Positions 1-9,732 of a DNA stretch of 64,000 nt are shown in pieces. The translations under genes were made by a program, and so were the position numbers. Every line of letters begins with the position of its first letter. Position 1 is the stretch's first letter. The notes under the pieces are model-generated. The model worked only from the letters and a program-made list of their open reading frames with translations, was not told the origin of the DNA and did not search any database. The DNA comes from Clarkia xantiana subsp. parviflora (taxonomy: Eukaryota > Streptophyta > Magnoliopsida > Myrtales > Onagraceae), in assembly GCA_036873135.1 (NCBI GenBank), contig JAPTYO010000059.1, forward strand, positions 5,697,066 through 5,761,065. The letters are read 5' to 3'.

Positions 1-7
1 TTTAGTT

Positions 8-862
8 GGGTCAATAACCTATGAAATATCTGAATAAAGGTCCATGTTAACCGTTGAGGTCTGAAGTTTCAAAAGTTAATATGGAAGGTCTGAAGTTTCA
101 ACTTTGTTGATTTTAGGTTTTCCATCCATTTTTAAGGTTAAATTTAACATAATTGTGTAAAATGACATTCTTGCCCCTTTTAATATTTTGTTTTATTTAA
201 TATCTTATTTGAGGAAATGTGAAATGAAAAAAAATTACCCCTGAAGTCAAATTAAAACAACCACGACTCAGGCCACCGCCACCCGGCTCCGGCCACCACC
301 ACTCCGACTCCGGTGACCACCAGCTCGGCTCTGGCGACCACCACCCAACTCCGGCGAACGCCACCACGGCTCCGATTAGGCCCAAATCGGAGCCACCGGC
401 CCCGATTGGGCCCAAATCGGAGCCACAAAGCTCAGATCGGACCTTTGTGGCTCCGATTTGGGCCCAATCGGGGCCGGTGGCTCTGGATTGGGCCTAATCA
501 GAGCCGTGGTGGTGGTCGCCGGAGTTGGGTGGTGGTTTCCGGAGCCGAGGTGGTCGTCGCCGGAGTCGGGGTGGTGGTGGCCGGAGTTGGGGTGGCGGTT
601 GCCGGAGCCATGGTGGCTTTAAGGGCATTTTCGTCTTTTCAATTCAAGCATGTGAGGGGCACACTTTGATAGAATGGCATTTTTTGGAGTTTTATTTTAT
701 TTCCGGTCACATGCAAGCACGTGACCAACTTCCGCCAGTTTTAACAGAGACCTCTTATATCAACAAAGTTGAAACCTCAGACATCTCATATCAACATATG
801 AAACTTCAGACCTCTCCGGTTAACATGGGCCAAACTTCAATCCTTTCATAGGTTATTAACCC
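8..862. mobile_element. Foldback Mutator-like element (non-autonomous MULE)
   Basis: The two ends are inverted repeats of roughly 110 bp, starting GGGTCAATAACC on the left and GGGTTAATAACC when the right end is reverse-complemented. The 9-bp sequence TGTTTAGTT at 863-871 follows the right end. The last seven bases of it (TTTAGTT, 1-7) precede the left end, the other two lying before the window. A 9-bp duplication is typical of the MULE superfamily. The interior (about 260-610) is GC-rich and is itself a palindrome centred near 435, so the element could fold along most of its length. No transposase is present. The Pro/Gly-rich reading frames inside are products of base composition. Confidence 0.85.
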
Positions 863-871
863 TGTTTAGTT

Positions 872-1620
872 ACAAATCAATTTTAAGTTGTTAACATAGC
901 AAAACAAAAGACCTTTTTCAAAAGAACCCATTCTGGTTATCATTTATTCATTGTACAAGTTTTGTTTTACTCAATTCAAAGAAGAAACTAGATAGAAAAA
1001 CAGCTGATATTATTTACACAATTTAACCAACGTCCTTTTTTTAAATCAAAGAACATCATTTTTACTCCCAAACCAATTTGAAGTTTTCAACATAGCAAAC
1101 AAAATGCAAATTTTTTACATAGCAACCCACTTTTAAATTAATCTTCTATTTCCATGTACGAGTTATTTATACATTTTTAAATTAATAGATTCTCTCCCGC
1201 TGACAGCTTTATGAACATTTTATTTATTATTGTTTATCAATTTCACTCAAAGTTTCTAACTAGGTATGCTTCCTACTTCTAATATAATTACTATCATTGT
1301 TAATGTGATTATTCGTTGATTTTGTTGTAGAGATCGGTTGGTTCAATTAAGAAAAGATTGGTTTATGCTCGTGATGTATAAATGGTGTATTATCAAACCA
1401 ATTTTGATGTTTGAAAGAGAATATGATCCTTTTTTTTTATTTTGCCGAACCAATCTATAATGATACTGATCCTCGAATTAGTGACTGATTCGTATCAATG
1501 TTGAAATTTTTTATAGTAGTTGATTACTTAATCCGCAATTGATTGTTGTGGTAACACAACTTCAAAACTGGTGTCGACATTCTTTACAGTTATGCGTCGA
1601 CACAATGCACTTACACAACC
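872..1620. other. AT-rich intergenic sequence with a diverged direct repeat
   Basis: No gene is visible. A motif reading 'aatcaattttaagttgttaacatagcaa' in outline at about 876-905 recurs diverged at about 1071-1105, so part of this stretch is an old local duplication. The rest is A+T-rich non-coding sequence upstream of the F-box remnant. Confidence 0.5.
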
Positions 1621-2436
1621 GTGTCACAATTCATATTAAATAGTACAATGGATAAACTTATGTTCAGCTTTTTACCTGATGAGATGCTGGTGTTAATCAT
1701 GGTCAATGTCAGTGAAGCCTCGATAAAAGATTTTTTCAAGCCGGAGTTATGGTATGTGACATTATGTATATTTGTTCAATTATTTTATCAAAGCGATATG
1801 ATCACGACTTAACCAATGTGGATATTAGAATGGAGATGCAGAAGGTTTAGGAGGGTTGCCGAAAGTGCGCACATGCACAACTGCGTATCTCTCCAGGCCT
1901 TACCCTGGTCTTTGGCGAAAAGAAATACGGACTTTTTCTAGCTTGTTGCCATTAAAAAAACCGGCAAGCTCTTTATTGGGAAGGAGTGAATAATTATTTA
2001 ATAAGATCGAACTTTGAAATGGGTATTCGATACTTGTCTTCTACATCAGCTGCTGGCCATTTAACGACTACGTATGCTCTAACAATGGTGTTCATATTTT
2101 ACAAGGGTGGCAATGAACAGAAGTGGGAATCAAGCTACGCCTTGCTAAGAAAGGTTTGTGAAGTCAAGATGGAGTTGGAATGTCGGCGACAACTATACGT
2201 TGATTTTACAAACTTATGGCCTAACCAAATTCTGCATGTGTTGTATGTACTGCCAAAAGGTCATGATCGATGCATCAACAACCGTTGGAAGAGAATATAT
2301 CCATGGACATGAGATTATACGTACTTTGAAGATCCACATTGCATCGTATGTCGATGTGATGATGAAGTTCATAAGTTTAGTCAGACGTTTGCTAATAGAA
2401 ATCCATTGTATCATCAATATAAACCAATGGTGGTAG
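1621..2436 (+). pseudogene. F-box protein remnant, At2g35280-like family
   Basis: An F-box-like stretch (LPDEMLVLIMVNVSEASIKD) lies at about 1672-1731. It is followed by a GTATGT donor at 1752 and an AG acceptor at 1840-1841, which would define a 90-bp intron. After that comes a segment with AESAHMHNCVSLQALP (about 1860-1908). Then one frame (1986-2436) shows the 'GxRYL...AAGHLTTTYAL' pattern of the Sel1-like part of this plant family. It ends with an acidic C-rich tail (CIVCRCDDEVHKFSQTF), also typical. The family supplies substrate adaptors for SCF ubiquitin ligases. The copy is broken: an in-frame TGA sits at 2310-2312, stops and a frame change occur at about 1940-1990, and the exon junction phase could not be confirmed. 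Assignment rests on motif order, with no alignment made. Confidence 0.65.
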
Positions 2437-3606
2437 TGCACATGTTATGTTTATTGTTTTTGACAAGCAGTTTAGGGTATAGTTGTTTATTTGTGAATAC
2501 ACTAATGAATTCATACGAACTTTACTGAGGGAACCCGATGTTGTAAGATAAATTCTTTAGATATAAGGGGGTTAGGGACATTTTAGTGGTTCACACAAAT
2601 AGACTTATTTGAAATTGGTTCGAAAGGTGTACATATATATTTATTGTCAACTGCTATGACATAACCGGCTCGAGGCCTTAACGTATTTCCTTACCAATTC
2701 ACTCGGTGTGTGAAGGGATATATACAATAAAATATGTCCGATTAGACGAAATATGTTTGCATGTTGTATTGCAACGTGTTTAGTAAAATTGGAAAAGGGT
2801 CATTGGGCCGTGCAATGAATAGATTAAGGTGTAATGGGGGTCAAAGCAGCCCAACAACCATTTACTGATTTTGGACGACATTTAGAGCGACATATGTGGG
2901 ATAAAACACAATTGCTGCTCCAACATCAGCCCGACTACATCTTCCCAAACATTCAGACCAAACTTTTGGACTAATCAACTTTCCTCGGCTTCTTCCCCAG
3001 CTCTAAGCGACTCGACCTTCATTGTCTTCCCCGTCCTCTGTACTTCCGCTTAACTCAGCAGCATCCCTGGTCGCTTTGATAGTCCGATCGCGCCATCTGC
3101 ATATCTAACCGGTATGGTGTCGACATTACTTTACTTACTCCCAACAACTATCACTTGTTGTGGCCTTACAATTATGGTACTGTAGACTATGCTTTCAACA
3201 TTGAATAAATGTAACTTCATCTTGCGGTAACTGTTACAGTTTGTACAACAGTTAGGGTTTTGTTTATGAAATTGGGTGTTGTTGTGGTAACAGAACATCA
3301 AAGCCATTGACAGTACACATTTCTAATTAACCTTCAATTACACTGCTTGATAGGTTGCAAAAAAGAAAATGGTTGTCCTAGATAGAAACATAGGGTTTAC
3401 CGAAATTGCATGATATTTGATTTTGACTATAGGGTTACCGATTCAATTATGAGTCATCACAAGTTTAATACACTGTATGTTTAGTTGTCAGAGTTATGTT
3501 TTATTATACCTACTGTTGTGTTACCTCTGTGACTACGATTAGTAGGGAAACAATCTCAAAACGAGCAGTTGTCCTCATTTGTAGTATGTTTGTCTGTACC
3601 AAGAAA
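2437..3606. other. Intergenic sequence, possible 5' region of the next gene
   Basis: No coding region is supported. A C/T-rich stretch at about 2960-3110 resembles a plant 5' UTR and lies upstream, on the same strand, of the ORF starting at 3607. No TATA box or splice pair could be assigned with confidence. Confidence 0.35.
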
Positions 3607-5708
3607 ATGAACACTAGGAGTACAAGGAAGTCTAATGACCCAACAGTGGGTCAGCTGCGGCCCAAACGATATAAAACGATTATCGTGGCGACGAACAAAC
3701 TTTATGGGACTGGACTTCAAAGAAAACTACTTACACGGTGTGCTGAAATGCCTCGGGCTGAACAGCCATCTGGTGGTGACATTGGCCAGCCAATGGAAAA
3801 CGTGGAATCTCCCGTTCCCCAGCAGGAAGTGGACGGGGAACCAGAGCATGAAACTGGCAGCCGAACGCGAGACTTCCCGCCGACTAGTAATGCTTTTGTC
3901 CAGATGGATTTGGTTAGGAAGAAAGTCATCTCCCTCTGCTGGGTTGTGGTTTAATCTATGTTCACCGATAAGGTGATCGTTTGGGTAACACAAATGAAAC
4001 AGCCTCCCGTATAGGAATTCTTCAGTCTAAACGATCCGGTATATCCAAATTACGTCCATGAATTTTACGAGCATATGGAGTTGGCTTCTGATAGAGAGAA
4101 CATCCGCACCCGCGTCTCTAATGTGCCCATAGCGCTTAATATTGAAACACTTGGCAGCAGACTTCGCATCCCGGCCACGAGAGTCGATATATATATATGC
4201 AATAGGCCAAAAAGACATGGACAGGGTTGCTGAATTCTTGCATCGCGGAGTACTGGGTAAAAGAAGGCTGAAACATATTGGCAAGTTATCTGCAGAGAAC
4301 CGTGTTATTCACCATATAATAAAGGGTTAAAGGTCCTTTTAGTACCACATGTTTGCAAAAATTACACTGTTCATACCACTAGTATTTTTTCGTACCGAAT
4401 TGGTACCATATGTTTCCAAACCTTACTGTTTTGGTACCTCTGTTAGGGTTCTGTCAAAAACAGCCGTTAAATGGCATGTGCCATGCACGTGACCAGCCCA
4501 AAACTTTCAATTTTGTTACAATTTAGTCCATCTAATACATCCCTAACTTTTATTTTGTTCAATTTAGTCCTAAAACTTCAAAACCAAACCATTTTCCCAA
4601 ATTGACCTAGCCGGACTTAGCCTAGGGCTAGGTCCGACCCTGGGTCATGGTCGCCGGACCCAGGCGACCCCGACCCAGGGTCGGATCTAGCCCTAGGCTA
4701 GGACCGGCTAGGTCAATTGGGACCTAGCCCCAATTGAGTTAAATTGGGGCTAGGTCCAATTGACCTAGCCGGACCTAGCTTAAGGCTAGGTCCGACCCTG
4801 GGTCAGGGTCCCCTGGGTCCGGTGACCCCGACCCAGGGTCGGACTTAGCCCATGGCTAGGTCCGGCTAGGTCAATTTGGGGAAATGGGTTGATTTTGAAG
4901 TTTTAGGACTAAATTGAACAAAATAAAAGTTAGGGATGTATTAGATGGACTTAATTGTAACAAAATTGAAAAATTTGGGCTGGTCACGTGCATGGCACAT
5001 GCCATTTAACGGCCGTTTTTTACGGAACCCTAACGGAGGTACCAAAACAGTAAGGTTTGGAAACATATGGTACCAATTCGGTACGAAAAAATACTAGTGG
5101 TATGAATAGTGTAATTTTTGCAAACATGTGGTACCAAAAGGACCTTTAACCCTATAATAAATAGCCTACATGTTTTTGCCCCGTTAGGGTTCCTATGCCA
5201 GGGTGAATAAACTTGACATTCTGGCCCTTGAACATCTCATAAAACGGGAACAATTGAACATACCGCATATACTATTTACGGAGATGAGGAGATCAATCAC
5301 AGAGAAACGTGCGTATTCTCCGTACAAATCGGTGTTGACGAGCGTTTTCAAACACTTCCAAGTCCTTTCTGTAAAAGACGTAAATGCGTACAGATTGCTC
5401 AGTACGATGGGAAGGGTCTGCGGGTCATGGGAATAGAATTGGATCCAGACACCAATAAACTTGTGCGGTTGAAAGGGAAAAACATGCCGAAGAAACCCAT
5501 TCGGGTTCGACCTTGGTGGGTGTGTTGGACACACTTCAGACCATTTCCAAACGTTTGGTTTCAGTGGAGAGAGAGGTTAATGCGATTAAAAAGATCATAC
5601 GTGGCGAACCAGATGAACAGGCCGATGGCAGAGAGGATGAGTAAGAAGATGGAGATGACGGGGAGGACTTTGACGACGGACGGACAGCCAATACGGATGA
5701 TGATGCTT
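3607..5708 (+). pseudogene. 'Putative plant transposon protein' gene, broken
   Basis: The gene starts MNTRSTRKSNDP at 3607 and runs open to 3956. A second piece at about 4028-4222 begins NDPVYPNYVHEFYEH and includes the LNIETLGSRLRIPATRVDIY pattern, and a third piece covers about 4200-4320. After an inserted MULE come KLDILALEHLIKREQLNIPHIL and AYSPYKSVLTSVFKHFQV (about 5210-5365), then a coiled, acidic C-terminus ending near 5708. This order matches the plant domain called 'putative plant transposon protein' (Transposase_32), found in retroelement-derived proteins. Its function is not known. The copy has several frameshifts, stops (for example the TGA after about 4220 and a TAA near 5641), and the insertion at 4324-5152. 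It is not translatable as one protein. Confidence 0.6.
4324..5152. mobile_element. Foldback MULE inserted in the transposon-protein gene
   Basis: The element begins GGGTTAAAGGTCC and ends with the inverse, GGACCTTTAACCC. It is flanked by perfect 9-bp duplications TATAATAAA at 4315-4323 and 5153-5161. The arms match with few differences for roughly 300 bp. The middle (about 4605-4880) is a GC-rich set of nested palindromes built from 'ctaggtccg' and 'gaccctgggtc' motifs. The near-identical arms and perfect duplication argue for a fairly recent insertion. No transposase is encoded. Confidence 0.93.
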
Positions 5709-6560
5709 GAATGGAATTACTTTTTTTTTTTTTTAAATTTCAAACAACAATAATTTTTATTTTGTGAACTCTTTTGTTTATGCTTGGGTTTTGTTTATTA
5801 TGTTATGACAATCGTGAATGTTGTGTTGTTATTGCCCTTATGTTGACGGTTTTGTAGGGCCAAACAAGATGTTTAGCGTGTTTAGTAACGGATCAAATGT
5901 GGGTTGACATGGCGTTGGAACATTGTCATCAGCTTTGTACTTACTTTCGCGCACGGAAATAACAGAAGGGCCCAATCTGCCAGCACAAGCAACACAACAT
6001 ATGTTAATTCATACAGCCAGTTGAAACACAACAAAATACAACCCGGAAATGACTTTAACAGCCACACGCCATATATTTAATTTTTCTTGTTTGAATAATG
6101 TTAATACATGTGTCTGCAAAACCATGAAATGTGTCAACGCGCTTACTGGGGCTGCAGCGAACGCACTGTTTAATAGGCCGAAAATCGTCGGCCTGTTCAA
6201 ATGCCCGTAAGGAAATCGTTTGGACACGGCTGAGGTGTATGTCAGTCGGATTTAGGTAAGGGAATCTTCGGCCGTTCATGGGGCGTCAAGTACCGGTGTG
6301 TAATATTCATTTCGTACCGACCGCTTGCTAACCGGGAGAATAGATCGGAAAAATCTGTCAGTAAAAGGTCAGAAGCACTATTTCGGTCGAATCGGATGTA
6401 ATCCGCTCGAAAAACGACAGTACATTCCCGACTGGTTCTTCGGTTAGCATTTCTACGGTAGGTAAAACCGATTTTTCTTGTAGTGTGTTGGGAAACCGAC
6501 AATTTATTTTTGTTTAAAATCAATTCTAGAGCTTTTGACAAATGCATACTATTGTATCAT
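5709..6560 (-). other. Uncharacterised minus-strand ORF fragments
   Basis: Two overlapping minus-strand frames at 6242-6547 (101 codons) and 6055-6279 (74 codons) have mixed composition and are not simple repeats. I recognise no domain in them, and they sit in different frames. They may be exons of a decayed gene or chance ORFs. The rest of the stretch shows nothing. Confidence 0.25.
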
Positions 6561-7682
6561 ATGGTATAAGATACGATTTTATACTTCAAAATGCACCATA
6601 GTAATCTACGATATTTAATAATTTTAATATCTATACAAATATTTTTCATTTAGTTTATTATAATAGTATAAACTCTTGAATATTGTCATAAAAAAGTCAT
6701 AACTTTTAATATAGTACTTTAATTTATAAATGAGTTTTTATATGTAAAAGCAATGGTTAAAATCTTCTTAAAGACATGATTTGATATATTTCTAACTTAT
6801 ATATAATAATATAACAAATTAATCGATAATAAGAGTTATATTATATTATTAATGTAGTAACTATTATCTATTTAAAAAAGAAGTGAAAGATACTACTTAA
6901 AATATAAATTTGTATATAAATAAAATACTGCCCAAATTGTGAATTGATGACTAGTGTTATATAAATTCGGTTCCAATTGAAAAGTATAGAATCCAATACC
7001 TAGTAACTATTAATTGTTAGGTTAAGTATAGGATCCAATACCTAGTAACTATTAATTGGTAGATGACCTTGGAAGATGGAAACTTTAGGGGGGGACTTTA
7101 GTTATCATCGTCTTACTCAATTTTTTAGGCAAATTGCAAAGTGAAGATTTGAGAAATTTAGATTTCACTGACTTTAACTTTATGAAAATTTACAATTCGT
7201 TAACAAAAGATAATTAGAAGTTTGAACTGAATCTTAAAAATATGTGACAGGTACGTATATGTCTCAGTTGGTTGGTATTTAAATTAAAGACAAATAGATA
7301 ACAATTTTACAAAACTTGAAAAATTCATGTAGCTAATTATTAAGATCTTCTATGGCCAAAAAAATATTATTAAGATCTTCAAAGTTAAGTTAGCATGTAG
7401 GTAATTAACCTTGTTTCCACTTCAATACGTCGGAAAGTTTTCACGTTCAAGTACTAACCACAATACTGACATTTTACGCACGCACCTTAATCTAACTAAA
7501 GTTACCATGATATCTCTGAAGAAACAATTAGGGGCAATTTTTAATGCAATTAATTACTTGGTATTGGACAAACTAATTTTATGCTTAATTCTCAACTTCT
7601 TTAGGTTTCATCCATTTCGAATTTCTTTCTACAACGCCTTTCTTAGCAGCGTTCTACACCAACGAAACCTCCACCGAACGTG
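6561..7682. other. AT-rich intergenic sequence
   Basis: Strongly A+T-rich, with no supported gene. It holds the 42-bp direct duplication described separately. Its right end is the 3' flank of the minus-strand host gene and should contain that gene's polyadenylation region, but no single signal stands out. Confidence 0.5.
6982..7062. repeat. 42-bp tandem duplication
   Basis: The stretch starting AAGTATAGAATCCAATACC at 6982 repeats at 7024 with two substitutions, as far as the eye can tell. Two copies only. Confidence 0.85.
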
Positions 7683-8333
7683 CTAAACTGCCGGAAGCGA
7701 CTTCGATTGGAACAAAAACTCCGAGATGTCACCGGAGATGTCCACCGCGAAGGCGTTGTCAAAGAGGCCTCCTAACGACACAAACTCGGTATTTATGACG
7801 TCATGGCTATTGCTAAGGTCCAATTGGCCACATAATCCGTACTCGAAAGAATCGTAATTAGGCAACTGCGGCAGGGAATCGCCGAACCCGAATTCGCCGG
7901 AGGACGTCCCCGGTAGATCCTCGGTACCTCCCGTTTGTTCGTCATCCAAGGAGCGGAAGCTCGGAGGGAGGCCTAACTCGTCGTCGGAGGCTTCGAGAAG
8001 GAACCCGAGCTCCGCGTGAGAGACGACGAGATCGGATCCCACGTGCAGATCCTCCGGCTGCGCAGCCGAAACAAGGATCTCCTCCTCGAAGCTTCGGATC
8101 ACGGAATCCAGGCCCTGGATGGCCGGATCTCGGTCGGCGACGTTCTCGGAGTCGTCAAGGATGTTGAACAGGTCGTCTTGTATCCTCTTCACATCCAACG
8201 AGTTCAGATCCGAGTCGACCCGGGCTCTCTTCGGGTTCATCGAGTCCGAGTCGGACCGTGGAGAGTCCACGGCGACGGGGTCATGCCGATCTCGCTTCTT
8301 CTCCTCATATCTGCTCTCCGATCGAGCTTCCAT
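7683..8333 (-). CDS. Acidic plant protein of unknown function, intact host gene
   Basis: An uninterrupted, intronless 216-codon frame. The start (MEARSESRYEEK) has A at -3 and G at +4, a good plant context. The N-terminus is charged and carries SPRSDSDSMNPKRARVDSD, a likely nuclear-localisation patch. A conserved-looking block follows: VKRIQDDLFNILDDSEN (about residues 49-65) and IQGLDSVIRSFEEEI. The remainder is rich in Asp, Glu, Leu and Ser and ends SKSLPAV. It reads like plant nuclear or regulatory proteins with an amphipathic helix plus acidic region, but I cannot name the family and give no function. Its GC content is well above the AT-rich flanks. It is the only gene in the window with an intact frame, a TATA box and no link to a transposon. 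Confidence 0.8.
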   Translation of the reverse strand: MEARSESRYEEKKRDRHDPVAVDSPRSDSDSMNPKRARVDSDLNSLDVKRIQDDLFNILDDSENVADRDPAIQGLDSVIRSFEEEILVSAAQPEDLHVGSDLVVSHAELGFLLEASDDELGLPPSFRSLDDEQTGGTEDLPGTSSGEFGFGDSLPQLPNYDSFEYGLCGQLDLSNSHDVINTEFVSLGGLFDNAFAVDISGDISEFLFQSKSLPAV

Positions 8334-8530
8334 TCTGCGGTGGTTGCAGAGATAGAATGAATAGTGATAGTTTTAAGTAAAACCCTACCCTAGAGAGAGA
8401 AAGTGCGCCGGGGAGGGTTAACGAAGGGGAGTGGAGGAGGTTGCTCCGTAAGAATACGAATGCAGCAGGTAGGAGAGAGAATGTGAGGTGTGAATGCGAG
8501 GATGGAAAGGAGTTGCAGAGGGTATATATA
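8334..8530 (-). promoter_or_regulatory. Promoter TATA box and 5' leader of the acidic-protein gene
   Basis: Read on the minus strand, CTATATATACCC lies at about 8519-8530 (TATATATA at 8523-8530). A start site would be expected near 8490-8500, giving a leader of about 160 nt. The leader has a CT-rich tract near 8390-8400 followed by AGGGTAGGGTTTTAC, common in plant 5' UTRs. Start site inferred, not seen. Confidence 0.6.
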
Positions 8531-8982
8531 GAGATGGAGTGACATGGGGAACACCGAACATGTCCTTCCTTCCTTGCCTTTTAGTTTTCTCATCCAAAGA
8601 TTGAAAATTTCGCCAAAAAATTACAAGGCTTAAAATATCCCAAATGGATTTAACTATACTATTTATTTAGAAACTACCCGTGCTTTTGCACCAATAGTAG
8701 TAGGACTTATTCGGGTTCTGCTTTGCGCGGACAATGATACTTATATATAATTAGATTAGATATATATATTCGTAATGTTTTATTAGAGATCATACAAATT
8801 CCGACTAAAAATGTCTGAAATGTTTCGTTACCTATCAACTGGCCAAAAATTTGTTTAAATTTACATATTATACTACTTTTTAAGAACATGTCGAAATCTG
8901 TATAATCATTCTTTTTATTGTTATATTTTTTAAAAAAATTTGAGAGGTTTAAAGGATGGATATAACAGATAAATTATTTTAC
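8531..8982. other. Upstream flank of the host gene
   Basis: A+T-rich sequence between the host gene's TATA box and the TSD of element 1. It would hold the distal promoter. No gene or clear repeat is visible. Confidence 0.4.
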
Positions 8983-9287
8983 TAAATTGATGGGTTTCGC
9001 TATGGCCGTTAGGCCCTTTAACGGTGAATAGGTCCAACAGGCCCTAAAAGAGGTCAAGAAGGCCAATGCGAAGGGTCCCGATGAGAGGAGTCTCGATGAC
9101 GAAAGGTCCCGACAGAGTCGGTCCCGATAGGCGAGTTGGGCGCTCCCGATGAGATGCCTTTAAGTAGGCCCCGATAACGAATCCCTGAGAATGATTGGCC
9201 CTGTCACGATGACGAGGGGCCCCGAGCGGTGACACAATGAGATAACTCTGGAGTCCCCGATATTGGTCGGGACTTGCTATCAGAGGT

Positions 9288-9440
9288 TGAGGCCGAGATA
9301 CGCGGAGCGTAGCCGAGATAGGCGAGATCATGACCGAGATAGGCGGGATCGTGGCCGAGATACGCGGAGCGTGGCCGAGATAGGCGAGATCATGGCTGAG
9401 ATAGGCGGGATCGAGGCCGAGATAAGCGGGATCGTGGGCT
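9288..9440 (+). repeat. Minisatellite inside the LTR of element 1
   Basis: About eight units of 18-20 bp around GGCCGAGATAGGCGRGATC, just upstream of the TATA box. The matching array in the 3' LTR is at about 19505-19657. Its position suggests a promoter-proximal enhancer repeat, which is inference. Confidence 0.85.
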
Positions 9441-9484
9441 AACCGCCCCAGCGGTTCACCAGGTAACTGAGGTAGCACTTCGCC

Positions 9485-9491
9485 TATAAAA
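9485..9491 (+). promoter_or_regulatory. TATA box of element 1 LTR
   Basis: TATAAAA within 'cgcctataaaagggcag', in the last third of the LTR. A transcription start near 9515 would define the U3/R border. The same box occurs in the 3' LTR at 19702-19708. Confidence 0.75.
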
Positions 9492-9695
9492 GGGCAGAAG
9501 TTACCTCAGATCACATAGGTTTTCATACTGAGACTTTTGCTTGCCAGTTTATTGAGATTATCGAGATACTCATTTAAGCATCAGAGAGGGATTCTGGGTC
9601 ACCGCCCGGCCTATCCCCTCTTGCAAGATTACGTGGAGCGAAGGAGTTCGGATCGCCGTCAAGACTGTACCAGAGTTCCAACCGTGATCCAACAT

Positions 9696-9712
9696 TGGCG
9701 CCGCCTGTGGGA
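9696..9712 (+). other. Primer-binding site of element 1
   Basis: TGGCGCCGCCTGTGGGA starts one base after the LTR end. TGGCGCC-type PBS sequences are usual in plant gypsy elements. The primer tRNA was not assigned. Confidence 0.75.
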
Positions 9713-9732
9713 AACGTAACGAAAAGCCGAAA

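Larger units (their letters stand above)
8988..9694 (+). repeat. 5' LTR of element 1
   Basis: 707 bp, TG...CA ends, preceded by TSD TAAAT and followed at once by the PBS. It contains an internal minisatellite and a TATA box. Compared with the 3' LTR it lacks an 11-bp segment near 9033. Confidence 0.95.

Noticed and set aside
197..851. Gly/Trp/Pro-rich ORFs on both strands
   Set aside because: They lie within the palindromic GC-rich core of a MULE and mirror each other on the two strands. Composition artefact.
8665..8720. Helitron-like terminus ('acccgtgcttttgcacc')
   Set aside because: Only a loose resemblance to the conserved Helitron 5' end, and no partner 3' end was seen.
9044..9478. Minus-strand ORF of 144 codons in the LTR, repeated at 19261-19695
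   Set aside because: It is the LTR minisatellite read in a stop-free frame. It is present in both LTRs because they are copies.
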